A stretch of DNA of 64,000 nt from Caproiciproducens faecalis. Its GTDB lineage: Bacteria > Bacillota > Clostridia > Oscillospirales > Acutalibacteraceae. Positions 44,469 to 54,030 of this stretch are shown here, in pieces (positions within the stretch are counted from its first letter, which is position 1; every line of letters starts with the position of its first letter). The notes below the pieces were generated by a model that was not told the DNA's origin, did not search any database, and saw only the letters and a list, made by a program, of their open reading frames with translations. The DNA lies in the NCBI RefSeq assembly GCF_019448085.1, contig NZ_JAGFNZ010000001.1, positions 62,001-126,000 on the forward strand. Reading direction: 5' to 3'. The position numbers and the translations under genes are program-made.

Positions 44469-45520
44469 AAATCAGTATCATCAGCTTTACCGCGAAAGGT
44501 GCCGCGCTGGCGCAATCCGTAGGGGAAAAGCTTCAACAGGAAATGGAAACTGCCGTTTATACCAAGCACAGGGGTCTGCCTGACAGCCTGAAAGCCGTGT
44601 ATGTGGAACAAAATCTTTCCCGGTGGGCGGGGGGACAGTTTCAGGCGCACAGCGCCCTGCTCTTTATCGGAGCCTGTGGCATTGCCGTGCGTGGGATCGC
44701 GCCCAGTGTCAAGGATAAGCTGGAGGACTCCCCCGTATTGGTCATGGATGAAGCGTGCCGGTTTGTGATTCCGCTGCTGTCCGGGCATTTCGGGGGCGCA
44801 AATGAGCTGGCTGAAAGGATTGCGCAAATGACCGGGGCGGTTCCGGTCATCACAACCGCCACCGACGTGAACGGCTTGTTCGCGGCGGACGCCTTTGCCC
44901 GCAAAAACAAGCTGTCTGTCTGTAACCGGAGCGGAATAGAAATCGTTTCTTCTTCGCTTCTTGCAGGAAAAACCGTCACCATGGCTGTCGCTGGGACTTG
45001 CTCGGGAAGCTGGCCGGAGGAACTGACGCAAGTTCCTTATCCGGTGGACGGCAAAGCATCAGTCATAGTTTCTCCTTTTACGGGTGATGCCGAAAAAGCG
45101 GATTTGCAGCTTTGTCCCAAAGCTTATGTGATTGGAATCGGCTGCAAACGAGGCAAACCTTTTTCAGAAATAGAAGAAGCAGCGGAAAAACAGCTTAGAA
45201 ATGCCGGAATTAGGTGGGAAGCTCTGGCGGCCGTTACGTCGGTTGACCGGAAAAAGGACGAGCCGGGTTTGCTGGAATTTGCAAAGAAGCACCGCCTTCC
45301 TTTCCTGACTTATTCCGCGGACAGCTTAAACCAAATCAGCGGCGATTTTTCCTCCTCCGCTTTTGTAGAGGAGCAGTTGGGCGTGGACAACGTCTGCGAG
45401 CGCGCGGCGGTGGCGGCCAGCGGGGAAAGCGGAAAGCTGATTATCCGAAAATATGCTGAAAATGGAATCACAGTCGCCATAGCGGAGAAAAAATGGAGTG
45501 TAAGTTTTAATGAAATATAA
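44465..45520 (+). CDS. cbiG: Cobalt-precorrin-5A hydrolase CbiG
   Basis: CbiG opens the delta-lactone and releases the two-carbon fragment as acetaldehyde, the ring-contraction step of the anaerobic path. The protein has the N-terminal region (HSALLFIGACGIAVRGIAP), the middle domain (LSGHFGGANELAERIA, ITTATDVNGLFAADAFA) and the C-terminal domain (VIGIGCKRGKPFSEIEEA, then LPFLTYSADSL). It is not fused to CbiH as in some species. Its end overlaps cbiH. Confidence 0.95.
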   Translation: MKISIISFTAKGAALAQSVGEKLQQEMETAVYTKHRGLPDSLKAVYVEQNLSRWAGGQFQAHSALLFIGACGIAVRGIAPSVKDKLEDSPVLVMDEACRFVIPLLSGHFGGANELAERIAQMTGAVPVITTATDVNGLFAADAFARKNKLSVCNRSGIEIVSSSLLAGKTVTMAVAGTCSGSWPEELTQVPYPVDGKASVIVSPFTGDAEKADLQLCPKAYVIGIGCKRGKPFSEIEEAAEKQLRNAGIRWEALAAVTSVDRKKDEPGLLEFAKKHRLPFLTYSADSLNQISGDFSSSAFVEEQLGVDNVCERAAVAASGESGKLIIRKYAENGITVAIAEKKWSVSFNEI

Positions 45521-46241
45521 AATTTATATTGTGGGAATGGGGCCGGGCAAGGAAGAAATGATGACCTTTCAGGCGGTACATGCGCTGGAAGCAAGCGACG
45601 TCATCGTCGGGTACCCGGTGTACCTGAACCTGCTGGAAAATCGTTTTCAGGGAAAAGAACGGCTGTCCACACCGATGACGCAGGAGGAAAAGCGCTGCCG
45701 TATGTGCTTTGAGGAAGCGCTGAAAGGAAAGACAGTGGCGCTGATTTGCAGCGGGGACGCCGGTGTCTACGGGCTGGCTTCGCTGATGTATGAAATCGGG
45801 AAGGACTACCCGGACTGTGAGCTTACCGTCATTCCCGGAATCACCGCCGCCAACAGCGGCGCCGCCTGCCTTGGAGCTCCGCTGAATCATGACTACTGCG
45901 TGATTAGCCTGAGCGATTTATTAACCCCGTGGGAACAGATTGAAAACAGGCTGCGCGCGGCGGCGCAGGGTGATTTCTGCATTGCACTCTATAATCCTTC
46001 CAGTAAAAAGAGAGCGGATTACCTGCAAAAAGCGTGTGACATCCTGCTGGAGCGGCTGGAAGAAAGCCGGGCCTGCGGGTATGTGGAAAATATCGGTCGG
46101 GAGGGAACCCGAGCGGTTACCTGCACTTTAAAGGAACTGCGCGACAGGCAGGTCAATATGTTTACAACGGTGTTTATCGGTAATTCCCAGACTCAGCTGG
46201 AGGATGGAAAACTGGTAACCAAAAGAGGGTATCGCCTATGA
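45510..46241 (+). CDS. cbiH: Cobalt-factor III / precorrin-3B C17-methyltransferase CbiH
   Basis: The 243-residue tetrapyrrole methylase starts with YIVGMGPGKEEMMTFQAVHAL. It contains ICSGDAGVYGLASLMYEI, VIPGITAANSGAACLGAPLNHDYCVISLSDLLTPW and FCIALYNPSSKKRADYLQ, which mark CbiH/CobJ. It methylates C17 and triggers ring contraction. There is no extra ferredoxin-like domain. The gene overlaps cbiG by 11 bases and the next gene by 4. Confidence 0.95.
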   Translation: MKYKIYIVGMGPGKEEMMTFQAVHALEASDVIVGYPVYLNLLENRFQGKERLSTPMTQEEKRCRMCFEEALKGKTVALICSGDAGVYGLASLMYEIGKDYPDCELTVIPGITAANSGAACLGAPLNHDYCVISLSDLLTPWEQIENRLRAAAQGDFCIALYNPSSKKRADYLQKACDILLERLEESRACGYVENIGREGTRAVTCTLKELRDRQVNMFTTVFIGNSQTQLEDGKLVTKRGYRL

Positions 46242-48256
46242 AACAGATACTGATTTTTTCGGGAACGACGGAGGGCCGTCGGCTCGCGGAGCTGCTGTGC
46301 GCAAACGGGTTAGAGTGTACGGTCTGTGTGGCCACGCAATACGGGGAACTGGTGATGGAAAAAAGGGCGGGGCTGACCGTTCATCAGGGCAGAATGACGC
46401 CGGAGGAGATGAGGAGCTTTCTCAGCTCGGGGGATTTTCTGGCGGTGGTGGACGCCACCCATCCCTTTGCGACCGCCGTTTCCGAAAATATCAGAAGCAG
46501 TATGGCGGAAAGCCCGATTCCCCTTCTGCGCTTACAGCGGGATACGGAATATCTTCCGTCAGGCGAAAAAAACATTTTCCGGTTCCCCACGCATGAAAAT
46601 TGTGCAGAGGCCTTAAAAGAGATACCGGGCAATATCCTGCTGACCACCGGCAGCAAGGATTTAGCTGCATATAGCGAAAAAAAAGAGCTTCTTCCCCGTC
46701 TATACGCAAGAGTTTTGCCCTCCCTAGAGAGCCTTTCCCTCTGCTATGAAAACGGGATTGAGGGAAAGCACATTCTTGCCATGCAGGGGCCTTTTTCGGT
46801 AGAAATGAATGAAGCCATGCTCCGGCAGTACGATATCCGTTGTATGGTGACAAAGGAAAGCGGGGGAAACGGCGGTTTTCCGGAAAAAATACAGGCCGCC
46901 CGCAGCACCGGAACAAAGGTGCTGGTAATCGGCAATCCAGAAAACGAGCAGGGAGATTCCTTTGAGGCAGTATGCGCAAAGCTGGAAGACCTGACTGGGA
47001 AAAAATTGCGGCAGGATAACCGGATGCAGATTGCCCTGATCGGTGTGGGAATGGGGAACCCCGCCATGCTGACAAAGGAAGCGGAACGAAAAATACAGGG
47101 GGCGGAGCTCCTCTTTGGCGCGCGAAGGCTTCTGGCGAAAATTCCGGGCCCGGCGGAAAAAGTACCCTGTTACCTCGCGGAGGAGATTTTACCGTATCTG
47201 AAAGAAAAAGCGGTGAAAAAGGCAGCTGTCCTTTTTTCCGGTGATACCGGTTTTTACAGCGGAGCGCAAAAACTCTACGCCACCCTGCAAAAAGAAATCG
47301 GGAAAGGTGCCATCAGCGCACAGGTGGAGCTTCTGCCCGGAATTTCCAGCGTATCCTGCCTTGCCGCAAAGCTGGGAATCAGCTGGCACGACGCAGAAAT
47401 TGTAAGCATTCACGGAAGAAGCGCCAATGTGGCCGATGCGGTGCGGACGAACCCCAAAACGTTTTTGCTTGTGTCCGGCCTTGTGGATATGAAAGCGCTT
47501 GGCGCTCTGTTTCATGGGATGGAAAATATCCGAATCACAGCGGGCTATCAGCTCTCCTATCCGGAGGAAGAAATTCTGCGCCTAAATCCGGCGGACTGCG
47601 CGGCGCTTGAAAAGGACGGGCTTTATGTTTGCCTGATTGAAAACCCGCAGGCAGGGAAACAGCGGCTGACTCACGGATTCCCGGACAGTGATTTCCTTAG
47701 AGATCGGGTACCGATGACAAAGGAGGAAGTGCGCGAGGTTTCCGTCTGTAAGCTCCGCCTTACCCGGGACGCTGTGCTTTATGACATCGGAAGCGGCACG
47801 GGTTCCGTCGCGGTCGAATGCGCGGCACTATCCGACCGGGTACAGGTATATGCCATTGAAAAGAAGAAGGAAGCAGTATTGCTCACGGAGCAAAATCGGG
47901 CGAAATTTGGCCTGACCAATTTGACGGTGGTTGAGGGCGAAGCACCATCGGCGTTTGAGGGGCTTCCCGCCCCGACTCACGCGTTTTTGGGCGGCACCGG
48001 TGGCAACATGAAGGAAATCCTTGCGGCGCTTTATCGGAAAAATCCGCAGCTCCGCGTGGTGGTAAACGCCGTTACGCTGGAAACCCTCGGCGAGATCACC
48101 GGATTGCTGAAAACCCTGCCTGTGGAACAGGAAGAAATTGTTCAGATTCAAGTCGGCAGGGCGGAGACGGCGGGCAGGTATCATCTGATGCGCGCGGAAA
48201 ATCCGGTTTTTATCATTTCATTTACTTTTGAGGGAAACGGGGAAAAAGACGAATGA
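46238..48256 (+). CDS. cbiJET: Triple fusion: precorrin-6A reductase CbiJ + methyltransferases CbiE and CbiT
   Basis: Three enzymes are joined in 672 residues. About 1-245 is CbiJ/CobK (FSGTTEGRRLAELL, VDATHPFATAVSENI, VTKESGGNGGFPEKI), which reduces cobalt-precorrin-6A. About 262-470 is CbiE (IALIGVGMGNPAMLTKEA, FSGDTGFYSGAQKL, LLPGISSVSCLAAKLGI), the C5-methyltransferase. About 488-672 is CbiT (VPMTKEEVREVSVCKLRL, SAM loop YDIGSGTGSVAVE), which methylates C15 and decarboxylates. CbiE-CbiT (CobL) fusions are common; adding CbiJ in front puts successive steps in one chain. All three catalytic regions look intact. It overlaps cbiH and cbiA by 4 bases each. Confidence 0.94.
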   Translation: MKQILIFSGTTEGRRLAELLCANGLECTVCVATQYGELVMEKRAGLTVHQGRMTPEEMRSFLSSGDFLAVVDATHPFATAVSENIRSSMAESPIPLLRLQRDTEYLPSGEKNIFRFPTHENCAEALKEIPGNILLTTGSKDLAAYSEKKELLPRLYARVLPSLESLSLCYENGIEGKHILAMQGPFSVEMNEAMLRQYDIRCMVTKESGGNGGFPEKIQAARSTGTKVLVIGNPENEQGDSFEAVCAKLEDLTGKKLRQDNRMQIALIGVGMGNPAMLTKEAERKIQGAELLFGARRLLAKIPGPAEKVPCYLAEEILPYLKEKAVKKAAVLFSGDTGFYSGAQKLYATLQKEIGKGAISAQVELLPGISSVSCLAAKLGISWHDAEIVSIHGRSANVADAVRTNPKTFLLVSGLVDMKALGALFHGMENIRITAGYQLSYPEEEILRLNPADCAALEKDGLYVCLIENPQAGKQRLTHGFPDSDFLRDRVPMTKEEVREVSVCKLRLTRDAVLYDIGSGTGSVAVECAALSDRVQVYAIEKKKEAVLLTEQNRAKFGLTNLTVVEGEAPSAFEGLPAPTHAFLGGTGGNMKEILAALYRKNPQLRVVVNAVTLETLGEITGLLKTLPVEQEEIVQIQVGRAETAGRYHLMRAENPVFIISFTFEGNGEKDE

Positions 48257-49611
48257 AAGCACCCAGAATCATGATTGCGGCGGTCAGCAGCGGCAGCGGA
48301 AAAACGCTGATTACCTGTTCGCTGTTACAGGCTCTGCAGGACAGCGGGAAAAAGACGGCCGCGTTTAAATGCGGTCCGGATTTTATCGACCCCATGTTTC
48401 ACCGGAAAGTACTCGGCGTTCCCTCCCGAAATCTGGATTGCTTTTTTACCGATGAGAACACGACAAAATTCCTGTTTCTTGAGGATGCCTCGGGCAAAGA
48501 CATTTCCGTAATCGAGGGTGTCATGGGACTTTACGATGGTCTGGGCGGCATCCGGGAAGAAGCTTCCTCTTACCATCTGGCAAAGGTCACGAAGACGCCG
48601 GTGATTCTGACGGTCGATGCCCACGGGATGGGCCGGTCGGTCATCCCCCTGATTGCCGGGTTCTTACAGTATGACACCGCCCACCTGATTCAGGGCGTCA
48701 TCTTGAACCGTACCGGAAAAATGTTTTACGATCTGATAAAACCGGAAATTGAAACGCAAACCGGGATTCCGGTACTGGGGTACTTCCCTGTTCAAACGGA
48801 AATAAAACTTGAAAGCCGCCACCTCGGCCTGCAAATGCCGGAAGAAATACAGGGGCTTCGCGGTCAGCTGAAAAAAACGGCGGAAGCCTTTCAGGCAGCC
48901 GTTGATCTGGAAAAGCTTCTGGCGATTGCGTCGCGGGCGGAGGAGCTCGAAGCCGTCGCGGTGCCTGTCCCGGTGGAAGTTCCCGGGGTACGGATTGGAA
49001 TTGCCATGGATGAAGCCTTCTGCTTCTATTATGAAGATAATCTGCGCCTGCTCAAAAAAGCCGGGGCGGAGCTGATTCCTTTTTCGCCGCTGCGGGATAA
49101 AAAACTCCCTGAGCAACTGCACGGGCTGATTCTGGGCGGAGGGTACCCCGAGCTGTACGCGGAGCAGCTGGAACAAAACGTGGGAATGCGGCAAAGCGTG
49201 AAAGAAGCCGTCAAACATATGCCCTCCATTGCGGAGTGCGGCGGTTTTTTGTACCTGCACGAGGCAATGGAAAATCAGGAGGGGAAGAGCTTTTCCATGG
49301 CGGGAGCAGTGAAAGGAAATTGCCGCTATACGGGAAAGCTGGTTCGTTTCGGGTATATCGGTATCCATACGGAAGCGGAAACGTTCCTGCCAAAGGGCAC
49401 GGAAATTCGGGGACATGAATTTCACTACTTTGACAGCACGGACAACGGGGACTCCTGTCTGGCAAGAAAACCTGTGTCGGGCAGGGAGTGGAGCTGTGTT
49501 CACGCCGGAAAAAACCACTGGTGGGGTTTCCCCCATCTGTATTATTATTCAAACCCGGACTATGTGACTCGCTTCTTAGGGAGGGCTAGAAAATATGCAC
49601 AGAAATCATGA
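48253..49611 (+). CDS. cbiA: Cobyrinate a,c-diamide synthase CbiA
   Basis: CbiA uses ATP and glutamine to amidate side chains a and c. The N-terminal domain has the P-loop AAVSSGSGKT at 9-18, FKCGPDFIDPMFH and VIEGVMGLYDGLGG; the C-terminal glutaminase has LILGGGYPELYAE and the nucleophile C329 in IAECGGFLYLHEAM. GHEFHYFD near the end and length 452 are typical. The end overlaps the start of cbiQ by 17 bases. Confidence 0.96.
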   Translation: MKAPRIMIAAVSSGSGKTLITCSLLQALQDSGKKTAAFKCGPDFIDPMFHRKVLGVPSRNLDCFFTDENTTKFLFLEDASGKDISVIEGVMGLYDGLGGIREEASSYHLAKVTKTPVILTVDAHGMGRSVIPLIAGFLQYDTAHLIQGVILNRTGKMFYDLIKPEIETQTGIPVLGYFPVQTEIKLESRHLGLQMPEEIQGLRGQLKKTAEAFQAAVDLEKLLAIASRAEELEAVAVPVPVEVPGVRIGIAMDEAFCFYYEDNLRLLKKAGAELIPFSPLRDKKLPEQLHGLILGGGYPELYAEQLEQNVGMRQSVKEAVKHMPSIAECGGFLYLHEAMENQEGKSFSMAGAVKGNCRYTGKLVRFGYIGIHTEAETFLPKGTEIRGHEFHYFDSTDNGDSCLARKPVSGREWSCVHAGKNHWWGFPHLYYYSNPDYVTRFLGRARKYAQKS

Positions 49612-50389
49612 ACAGATCACAACGGACTGCTATTCCTATCTTTCCGCCCTGGGAGAATGGAATACGGTTTATAAAGTCGTTTTTTCCGTGGGGGCGCTGG
49701 TGACGGTCATTGCCGCTGATTCCGTCGGCATTTCTGCTGTGACTCTGTTTTTTATGATGTTTCTCAGTGTGGGCGTAGGAAAAATCCCCGGAAGGGATTA
49801 TTTTCGATTGATGAAAGTTCCCGCAGCCTTTATTCTGCTGGGTGGCGCGGCGATTGTGGTTCAGTTTGGCAGCGGGGACGGCAGCCTGTTCCGCACTGGT
49901 TTTTTTTGGACGAATCTGTTTATTACCGAAAGCAGCCTGAGTTTGGGGCTTCATGTGACCCTGAAGGCATTTTCGGCGGTAAGCGCGCTGTTTCTGATGA
50001 CGCTGTCCACCCCGATGGGGGAAATCATTTCCGTTTTCAGAAAAATCCGTGTGCCGGTTCTGATTTTGGAGTTAATGCATCTGATTTACCGCTACATTTT
50101 CATCCTGTCTGAAACCAATCAGCGCCAAAAGGACGCCGCCGGGTCAAGGCTGGGGTACTGCGACCTGACAACGTCCCTGCGAACCTTCAGCGGAGAGCTG
50201 GCAAATCTTCTGATTATGTCCATGAAGAAGGCCGAAACATATTACGACGCAATGGAGGCGAGAGGCTACGAAGGAAACGCTCTGTTCTGGGAAGAAAAAA
50301 GGCCGCTCACAGCCAAACAGCTGCTGTACGGCGGACTGTATCTTGCAATTCTTGCAGGTGCTTTCTGTCTTGTGTGGAGGAGGGGTTGA
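49595..50389 (+). CDS. cbiQ: Cobalt ECF importer transmembrane component CbiQ
   Basis: A 264-residue membrane protein of the EcfT/CbiQ family with about five helices. The family's coupling segments are present near the C-terminal half (MSMKKAETYYDAMEARGYEG, the A-R-G box), with RYIFILSETNQRQKDAAGSRLG before it. It links the CbiM/CbiN substrate unit to the CbiO ATPase. The start lies within the end of cbiA after AGGGAGGGCTAGAAAAT. Confidence 0.93.
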   Translation: MHRNHEQITTDCYSYLSALGEWNTVYKVVFSVGALVTVIAADSVGISAVTLFFMMFLSVGVGKIPGRDYFRLMKVPAAFILLGGAAIVVQFGSGDGSLFRTGFFWTNLFITESSLSLGLHVTLKAFSAVSALFLMTLSTPMGEIISVFRKIRVPVLILELMHLIYRYIFILSETNQRQKDAAGSRLGYCDLTTSLRTFSGELANLLIMSMKKAETYYDAMEARGYEGNALFWEEKRPLTAKQLLYGGLYLAILAGAFCLVWRRG

Positions 50390-51211
50390 ATGAAAGAAAA
50401 AATTCTGGAGGTAGACCATCTTTCGTTTGCCTATGACAACAATCACAATGCGCTGAAGGATATTTGCCTTGCCATTTATAAACAGGAAAAAATTGCCGTT
50501 CTTGGGGCAAACGGGGCGGGAAAAACTACTTTTTTCCTGAACCTGAACGGGGTCAGGGAACCTTCGGGCGGGGAAATCCGTTACCGCGGCGAAACGGTCG
50601 GCAGGAAAAACATCAATCAGCTGCGCCGGAACGTGGGGATCGTCTTTCAGGACGCGGACAGCCAGATCATCGCCTCCACCGTAAAGGCGGAGGTTGCCTT
50701 CGGGCCGCTGAATATGAAGCTGCCCAGAACAGAGGTGGAGGAAAGAACACTCAGTGCCATCAGGGAAATGAAACTGGAAGACTGCGTCATGCGGCCGCCC
50801 CACTATCTGAGCGGCGGCGAAAAGAAAAGGGTCAGCATTGCCGATATTCTGGCAATGAATTGTGAAGTCATGGTGTTTGACGAGCCCACCGCTTCCTTGG
50901 ACCCGGTCAACGCGGAAATTTTGGAGGAAGTACTGGACAAGATGGAGCAGCAGGGAAAAACCGTTTTGCTTTCCACGCACGACGTGGACTTTGCCTACCG
51001 TTTTGCCCAGCGGGTTCTGGTGTTCTGCGGCGGAGAACTAATCGGCGACGGGTCGGTGGAGGATATTTTCCGCAACGAAGCGCTTCTGCGGAAAGCAAAC
51101 CTGAAAAAACCTGTTCTGATGCAGCTTTACGACCTGCTGTACGCAAAGGGGAAAATCAGCGAAGTAAAGGAGTGCCCCAAAAGAATCTCCGATTTTGCTT
51201 CGCTCTTATAA
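50390..51211 (+). CDS. cbiO: Cobalt ECF importer ATP-binding protein CbiO
   Basis: An ABC ATPase of 273 residues with Walker A LGANGAGKTTF, Q-loop VGIVFQDADSQ, signature LSGGEKKRVSIADIL, Walker B VMVFDEPTASLDP and the His switch LLSTHDVDF. Q-D-x-D-x-Q after the Q-loop is typical of ECF ATPases. It powers Co2+ uptake with CbiMNQ. It begins right at the end of cbiQ. Confidence 0.95.
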   Translation: MKEKILEVDHLSFAYDNNHNALKDICLAIYKQEKIAVLGANGAGKTTFFLNLNGVREPSGGEIRYRGETVGRKNINQLRRNVGIVFQDADSQIIASTVKAEVAFGPLNMKLPRTEVEERTLSAIREMKLEDCVMRPPHYLSGGEKKRVSIADILAMNCEVMVFDEPTASLDPVNAEILEEVLDKMEQQGKTVLLSTHDVDFAYRFAQRVLVFCGGELIGDGSVEDIFRNEALLRKANLKKPVLMQLYDLLYAKGKISEVKECPKRISDFASLL

Positions 51212-51234
51212 ATAAGGAAAAGAGAGGGTTGAAT

Positions 51235-51987
51235 ATGACAACAAAGCAGAAAAAGCTGATTGGATCAGTGGCGGCTCTGTCAGTGGTTTTGGGGGTTACT
51301 CCGAACGCCTATGCCATGCACATTATGGAGGGCTACCTTGCGCCGCAGTACTGCATTGCGTGGGGAGTGCTGTGCATTCCTTTTCTGGTAACGGGTTACC
51401 TTTCGATCAATAAGAAGCTGAAGGAAAACAGAAAGAACATTACGCTGCTGGCTATGGCGGGCGCGTTTATTTTCGTAATTTCCTCCCTGAAGATTCCGTC
51501 TGTAACGGGCAGCTGCTCCCATATGACGGGAACCGGGCTCGGCGCAATTTTGTTCGGGCCCTCCGCCGTCAGTATCCTTGGCATTATTGTCCTGCTGTTT
51601 CAGGCGATTCTGCTTGCTCACGGCGGACTCACCACGCTGGGAGCCAACACTTTTTCCATGGCGATTGCCGGGCCGCTCCTAAGCTACGGAATTTTCCGAC
51701 TCTGCAAAAAGCTGAACATAAATCAGTATTTTGGCATTTTTCTTGCTGCTTTTCTGGGGGATTTGTTCACTTACTGCGTTACCAGCGTTCAGCTGGCGAT
51801 CGCTTATCCTTCCGCACAGGGAGGAATTATGGCTTCAGCCGTCAAATTCCTCGGCGTATTTGCTCCGACGCAGCTGCCGCTTGCGGTTTTGGAGGGAATC
51901 CTGACGGTTCTCATTATGATCGCGCTCAAAACTTACGCGGACCCGGAATTGAAAATGCTGAAACTGGATTTGGGGGAGATAAAATGA
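51235..51987 (+). CDS. cbiM: Cobalt ECF importer substrate-specific component CbiM
   Basis: The 250-residue protein has a signal peptide ending near NAYA, after which the mature chain starts MHIMEGYLAP. This N-terminal Met-His places the metal-binding His at position 2, the CbiM hallmark. Later segments (IPSVTGSCSHMTGTGLGAILFGP, LLFQAILLAHGGLTTLGANTFSM) carry other metal ligands. Co2+ is the expected metal given the operon; Ni2+ is carried by close relatives. ATG 51235 follows AAAAGAGAGGGTTGAAT. Confidence 0.95.
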   Translation: MTTKQKKLIGSVAALSVVLGVTPNAYAMHIMEGYLAPQYCIAWGVLCIPFLVTGYLSINKKLKENRKNITLLAMAGAFIFVISSLKIPSVTGSCSHMTGTGLGAILFGPSAVSILGIIVLLFQAILLAHGGLTTLGANTFSMAIAGPLLSYGIFRLCKKLNINQYFGIFLAAFLGDLFTYCVTSVQLAIAYPSAQGGIMASAVKFLGVFAPTQLPLAVLEGILTVLIMIALKTYADPELKMLKLDLGEIK

Positions 51988-52301
51988 GCAGGACGAAAAA
52001 AACAGTGGTTGGGTTAATCATTGCGGCGGTATTGATGATGTTTGTTCCGTTGTTTGCTCTAAAAGGCGCTGAATTCGGCGGCTCCGACGACGCGGGCAGC
52101 GGCATGGTGGAGCAGATTGCCGGAAACTATCAGCCCTGGTTCACGCCGGTGCTGGAAACCGCGATTCACGGCGAGCTGCCCGGCGAGGTGGAAAGCCTTC
52201 TGTTCTGCTTGCAGACGGGCATCGGGGTCGGAGTGATTGCCTTTGTAATGGGACGGCTGGTAGAACGCAAAAAATGGACAAACGGAAAGGGAAACCAATG
52301 A
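51984..52301 (+). CDS. cbiN: Cobalt ECF importer accessory protein CbiN
   Basis: A 105-residue protein with two membrane helices (residues about 8-27 and 73-92) and the extracellular loop ALKGAEFGGSDDAGSGMVEQI followed by YQPWF, which together define CbiN. It is needed for CbiM to load metal. It overlaps cbiM by 4 bases, and its end overlaps cbiK by 4 bases. Confidence 0.93.
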   Translation: MSRTKKTVVGLIIAAVLMMFVPLFALKGAEFGGSDDAGSGMVEQIAGNYQPWFTPVLETAIHGELPGEVESLLFCLQTGIGVGVIAFVMGRLVERKKWTNGKGNQ

Positions 52302-53077
52302 AGCAGGGAATTCTGATTGTCAGCTTTGGAACCACTTACCGGGAAACCAGAGAGAAAAATATTGAAAAAATTGCTCAGTCGGTTCGGGAGGCATTCCCGG
52401 GCCGGGCGGTTTATCAGGCGTATTCCAGTAATATCGTCAGAAGCGTCCTGAAAAAAAGGGACGGCATCGTTATCAGCAATGTGGAAGAGGCTTTGCGGCA
52501 GATGGCCCGCGACGGAGTCACCAACGCCGCCGTTTTGCCAACCCATGTGATTGACGGTGTTGAAAACAGCAAAATGCAGTGTACAATAAAAGAATGCAGC
52601 GAGTTGTTTTCTGAAATCAGAACAGCCCGTGCGCTTTTAGGCAATGAAGAAGATTATCCCCTTGTCGCCGGAGCGCTGTGGCAGGAAATCGGGAAAACGG
52701 CTGGAAACGACCCGGTAGTACTGATGGGTCACGGTTCCGCTCACGAAGCGGACAAAAGCTACGAGGAGCTGGAAAAGCAGTTAAGAGCCCGTTCCGGGAA
52801 AGAAATCTACATAGCTACGGTGGAGGGTACCGTTACAATTGAGAACGTGATCGGACGGATGAACGCATCCGTGGAAAAAAGAAAACGCGTGCTGGTGCTG
52901 CCGTTTATGCTGGTGGCAGGCGACCATGCGGTCAACGATATGGCGGGAGAAAAGGATTCCTTTGCGTCGAAACTGAGAGCAGAGGGTTATAAACCGGAAT
53001 GCGTCCTGAAAGGAATCGGGGAATACGAGAGCATCCGTAATATCTACATCCATCATTTAAGAGAGGCTATCGGGTAA
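52298..53077 (+). CDS. cbiK: Sirohydrochlorin cobaltochelatase CbiK
   Basis: CbiK inserts Co2+ into sirohydrochlorin, the first committed step of the anaerobic route. The 259 residues show ILIVSFGTTYRETREKNI, VYQAYSSNIVRSVL, the metal-binding His in LPTHVIDGVEN (H83), and VLMGHGSAHEADKSY, with a further His in LVAGDHAVNDMAGEKDSF. It starts at ATG 52298 after GGAAAGGGAAACCA; the longer frame begins inside cbiN. Confidence 0.94.
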   Translation: MKQGILIVSFGTTYRETREKNIEKIAQSVREAFPGRAVYQAYSSNIVRSVLKKRDGIVISNVEEALRQMARDGVTNAAVLPTHVIDGVENSKMQCTIKECSELFSEIRTARALLGNEEDYPLVAGALWQEIGKTAGNDPVVLMGHGSAHEADKSYEELEKQLRARSGKEIYIATVEGTVTIENVIGRMNASVEKRKRVLVLPFMLVAGDHAVNDMAGEKDSFASKLRAEGYKPECVLKGIGEYESIRNIYIHHLREAIG

Positions 53078-53082
53078 AAAAT

Positions 53083-54030
53083 ATGCAGGCAACAGGAAAA
53101 ATAATAGCGTTCGCATTAGGTTTGTGTCTTCTTTGCGGATGCGGGAAAATAGAAACCAACTCAGTTAAATCCGCGCCTTCGCCGTCTTCGGCGGCAAGCG
53201 CCGTTACCTTCACCGACGACCTTGGATATCAGGTAACACTAGAGCACCCTCAAAAAACGGCGGTATTGTCCGCCAGCTACGCGGACGCCTGGCAGCTGGC
53301 CGGGGGAACCGTTTCGGCTTATACGGATGACGCAAAGGGTACGATAGAAATAAAAGACGGCATGCTCAACCTGGGAAAACTCAACACCCCGAACATGGAG
53401 AGCATGATTGCAAATAAAATTGATTTTGTGATTTTGTCCGGCACAATTTCAGAGCATGTCAAGCTGAGGGAGACTTTGGAAAGCGCCGGGATTAAAACCG
53501 CGTATTTCAAGGTGGAGACCTTTGAGGATTATGGAAGAATGATGAAGATTCTGACCGACATTACCGGAAGAGAAGATTTGTATCAAAAGAATGTGGCGGA
53601 GCTGCAGGCGGAGATTCGGAAACAAACCGCAAGGGCGGACGGCAGTAATCCGACGGTGCTGTTTCTGCGGGCGTATTCCACCGGGGTAAAGGCCAAGGGC
53701 AGCGACAGTATGACGGGCAAGATGCTGAAGGATCTGGGCTGCGTGAATATTGCCGACCAAAAGAGCAGTCTGCTGGACGACCTGAGTATGGAGGCGATTG
53801 TAGCCGCGGACCCGGATTTTATCTTTGTGACGACGATGGGGGAATCCCAGAAAGCCGCGCTCGGCATGGTCAATCAGCTTCTGATTTCCAATCCCGCGTG
53901 GAGCGGGCTGACGGCGGTTAAGGAAAACCGCTATTATGTGCTGCCGAAGGAACTGTTTCATTTAAAGCCAAATAATCGCTGGGGAGAAAGCTATCAGATA
54001 TTAGCGGACGATTTGTATGGAAAAAAGTAG
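53083..54030 (+). CDS. btuF: Corrinoid-binding lipoprotein of a BtuFCD-like importer
   Basis: The signal peptide ends in a lipobox with C20 (CLLCGCGK). The mature part is a class III (BtuF/FhuD) binding protein: VTFTDDLGYQVTLEHPQKTAVLSASYADAWQLAGG, MESMIANKIDFVILSG and a C-terminal NRYYVLPKELFHLKPNNRWGESY. Iron-siderophore binding proteins share the fold, but the place inside a B12 operon favours corrinoids. It is followed by permease and ATPase genes with overlapping ends. Confidence 0.85.
   Translation: MQATGKIIAFALGLCLLCGCGKIETNSVKSAPSPSSAASAVTFTDDLGYQVTLEHPQKTAVLSASYADAWQLAGGTVSAYTDDAKGTIEIKDGMLNLGKLNTPNMESMIANKIDFVILSGTISEHVKLRETLESAGIKTAYFKVETFEDYGRMMKILTDITGREDLYQKNVAELQAEIRKQTARADGSNPTVLFLRAYSTGVKAKGSDSMTGKMLKDLGCVNIADQKSSLLDDLSMEAIVAADPDFIFVTTMGESQKAALGMVNQLLISNPAWSGLTAVKENRYYVLPKELFHLKPNNRWGESYQILADDLYGKK

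Noticed and set aside
48664-49536. 290-residue open frame on the minus strand
   Set aside because: It is antisense to cbiA and has no domain or start signal.
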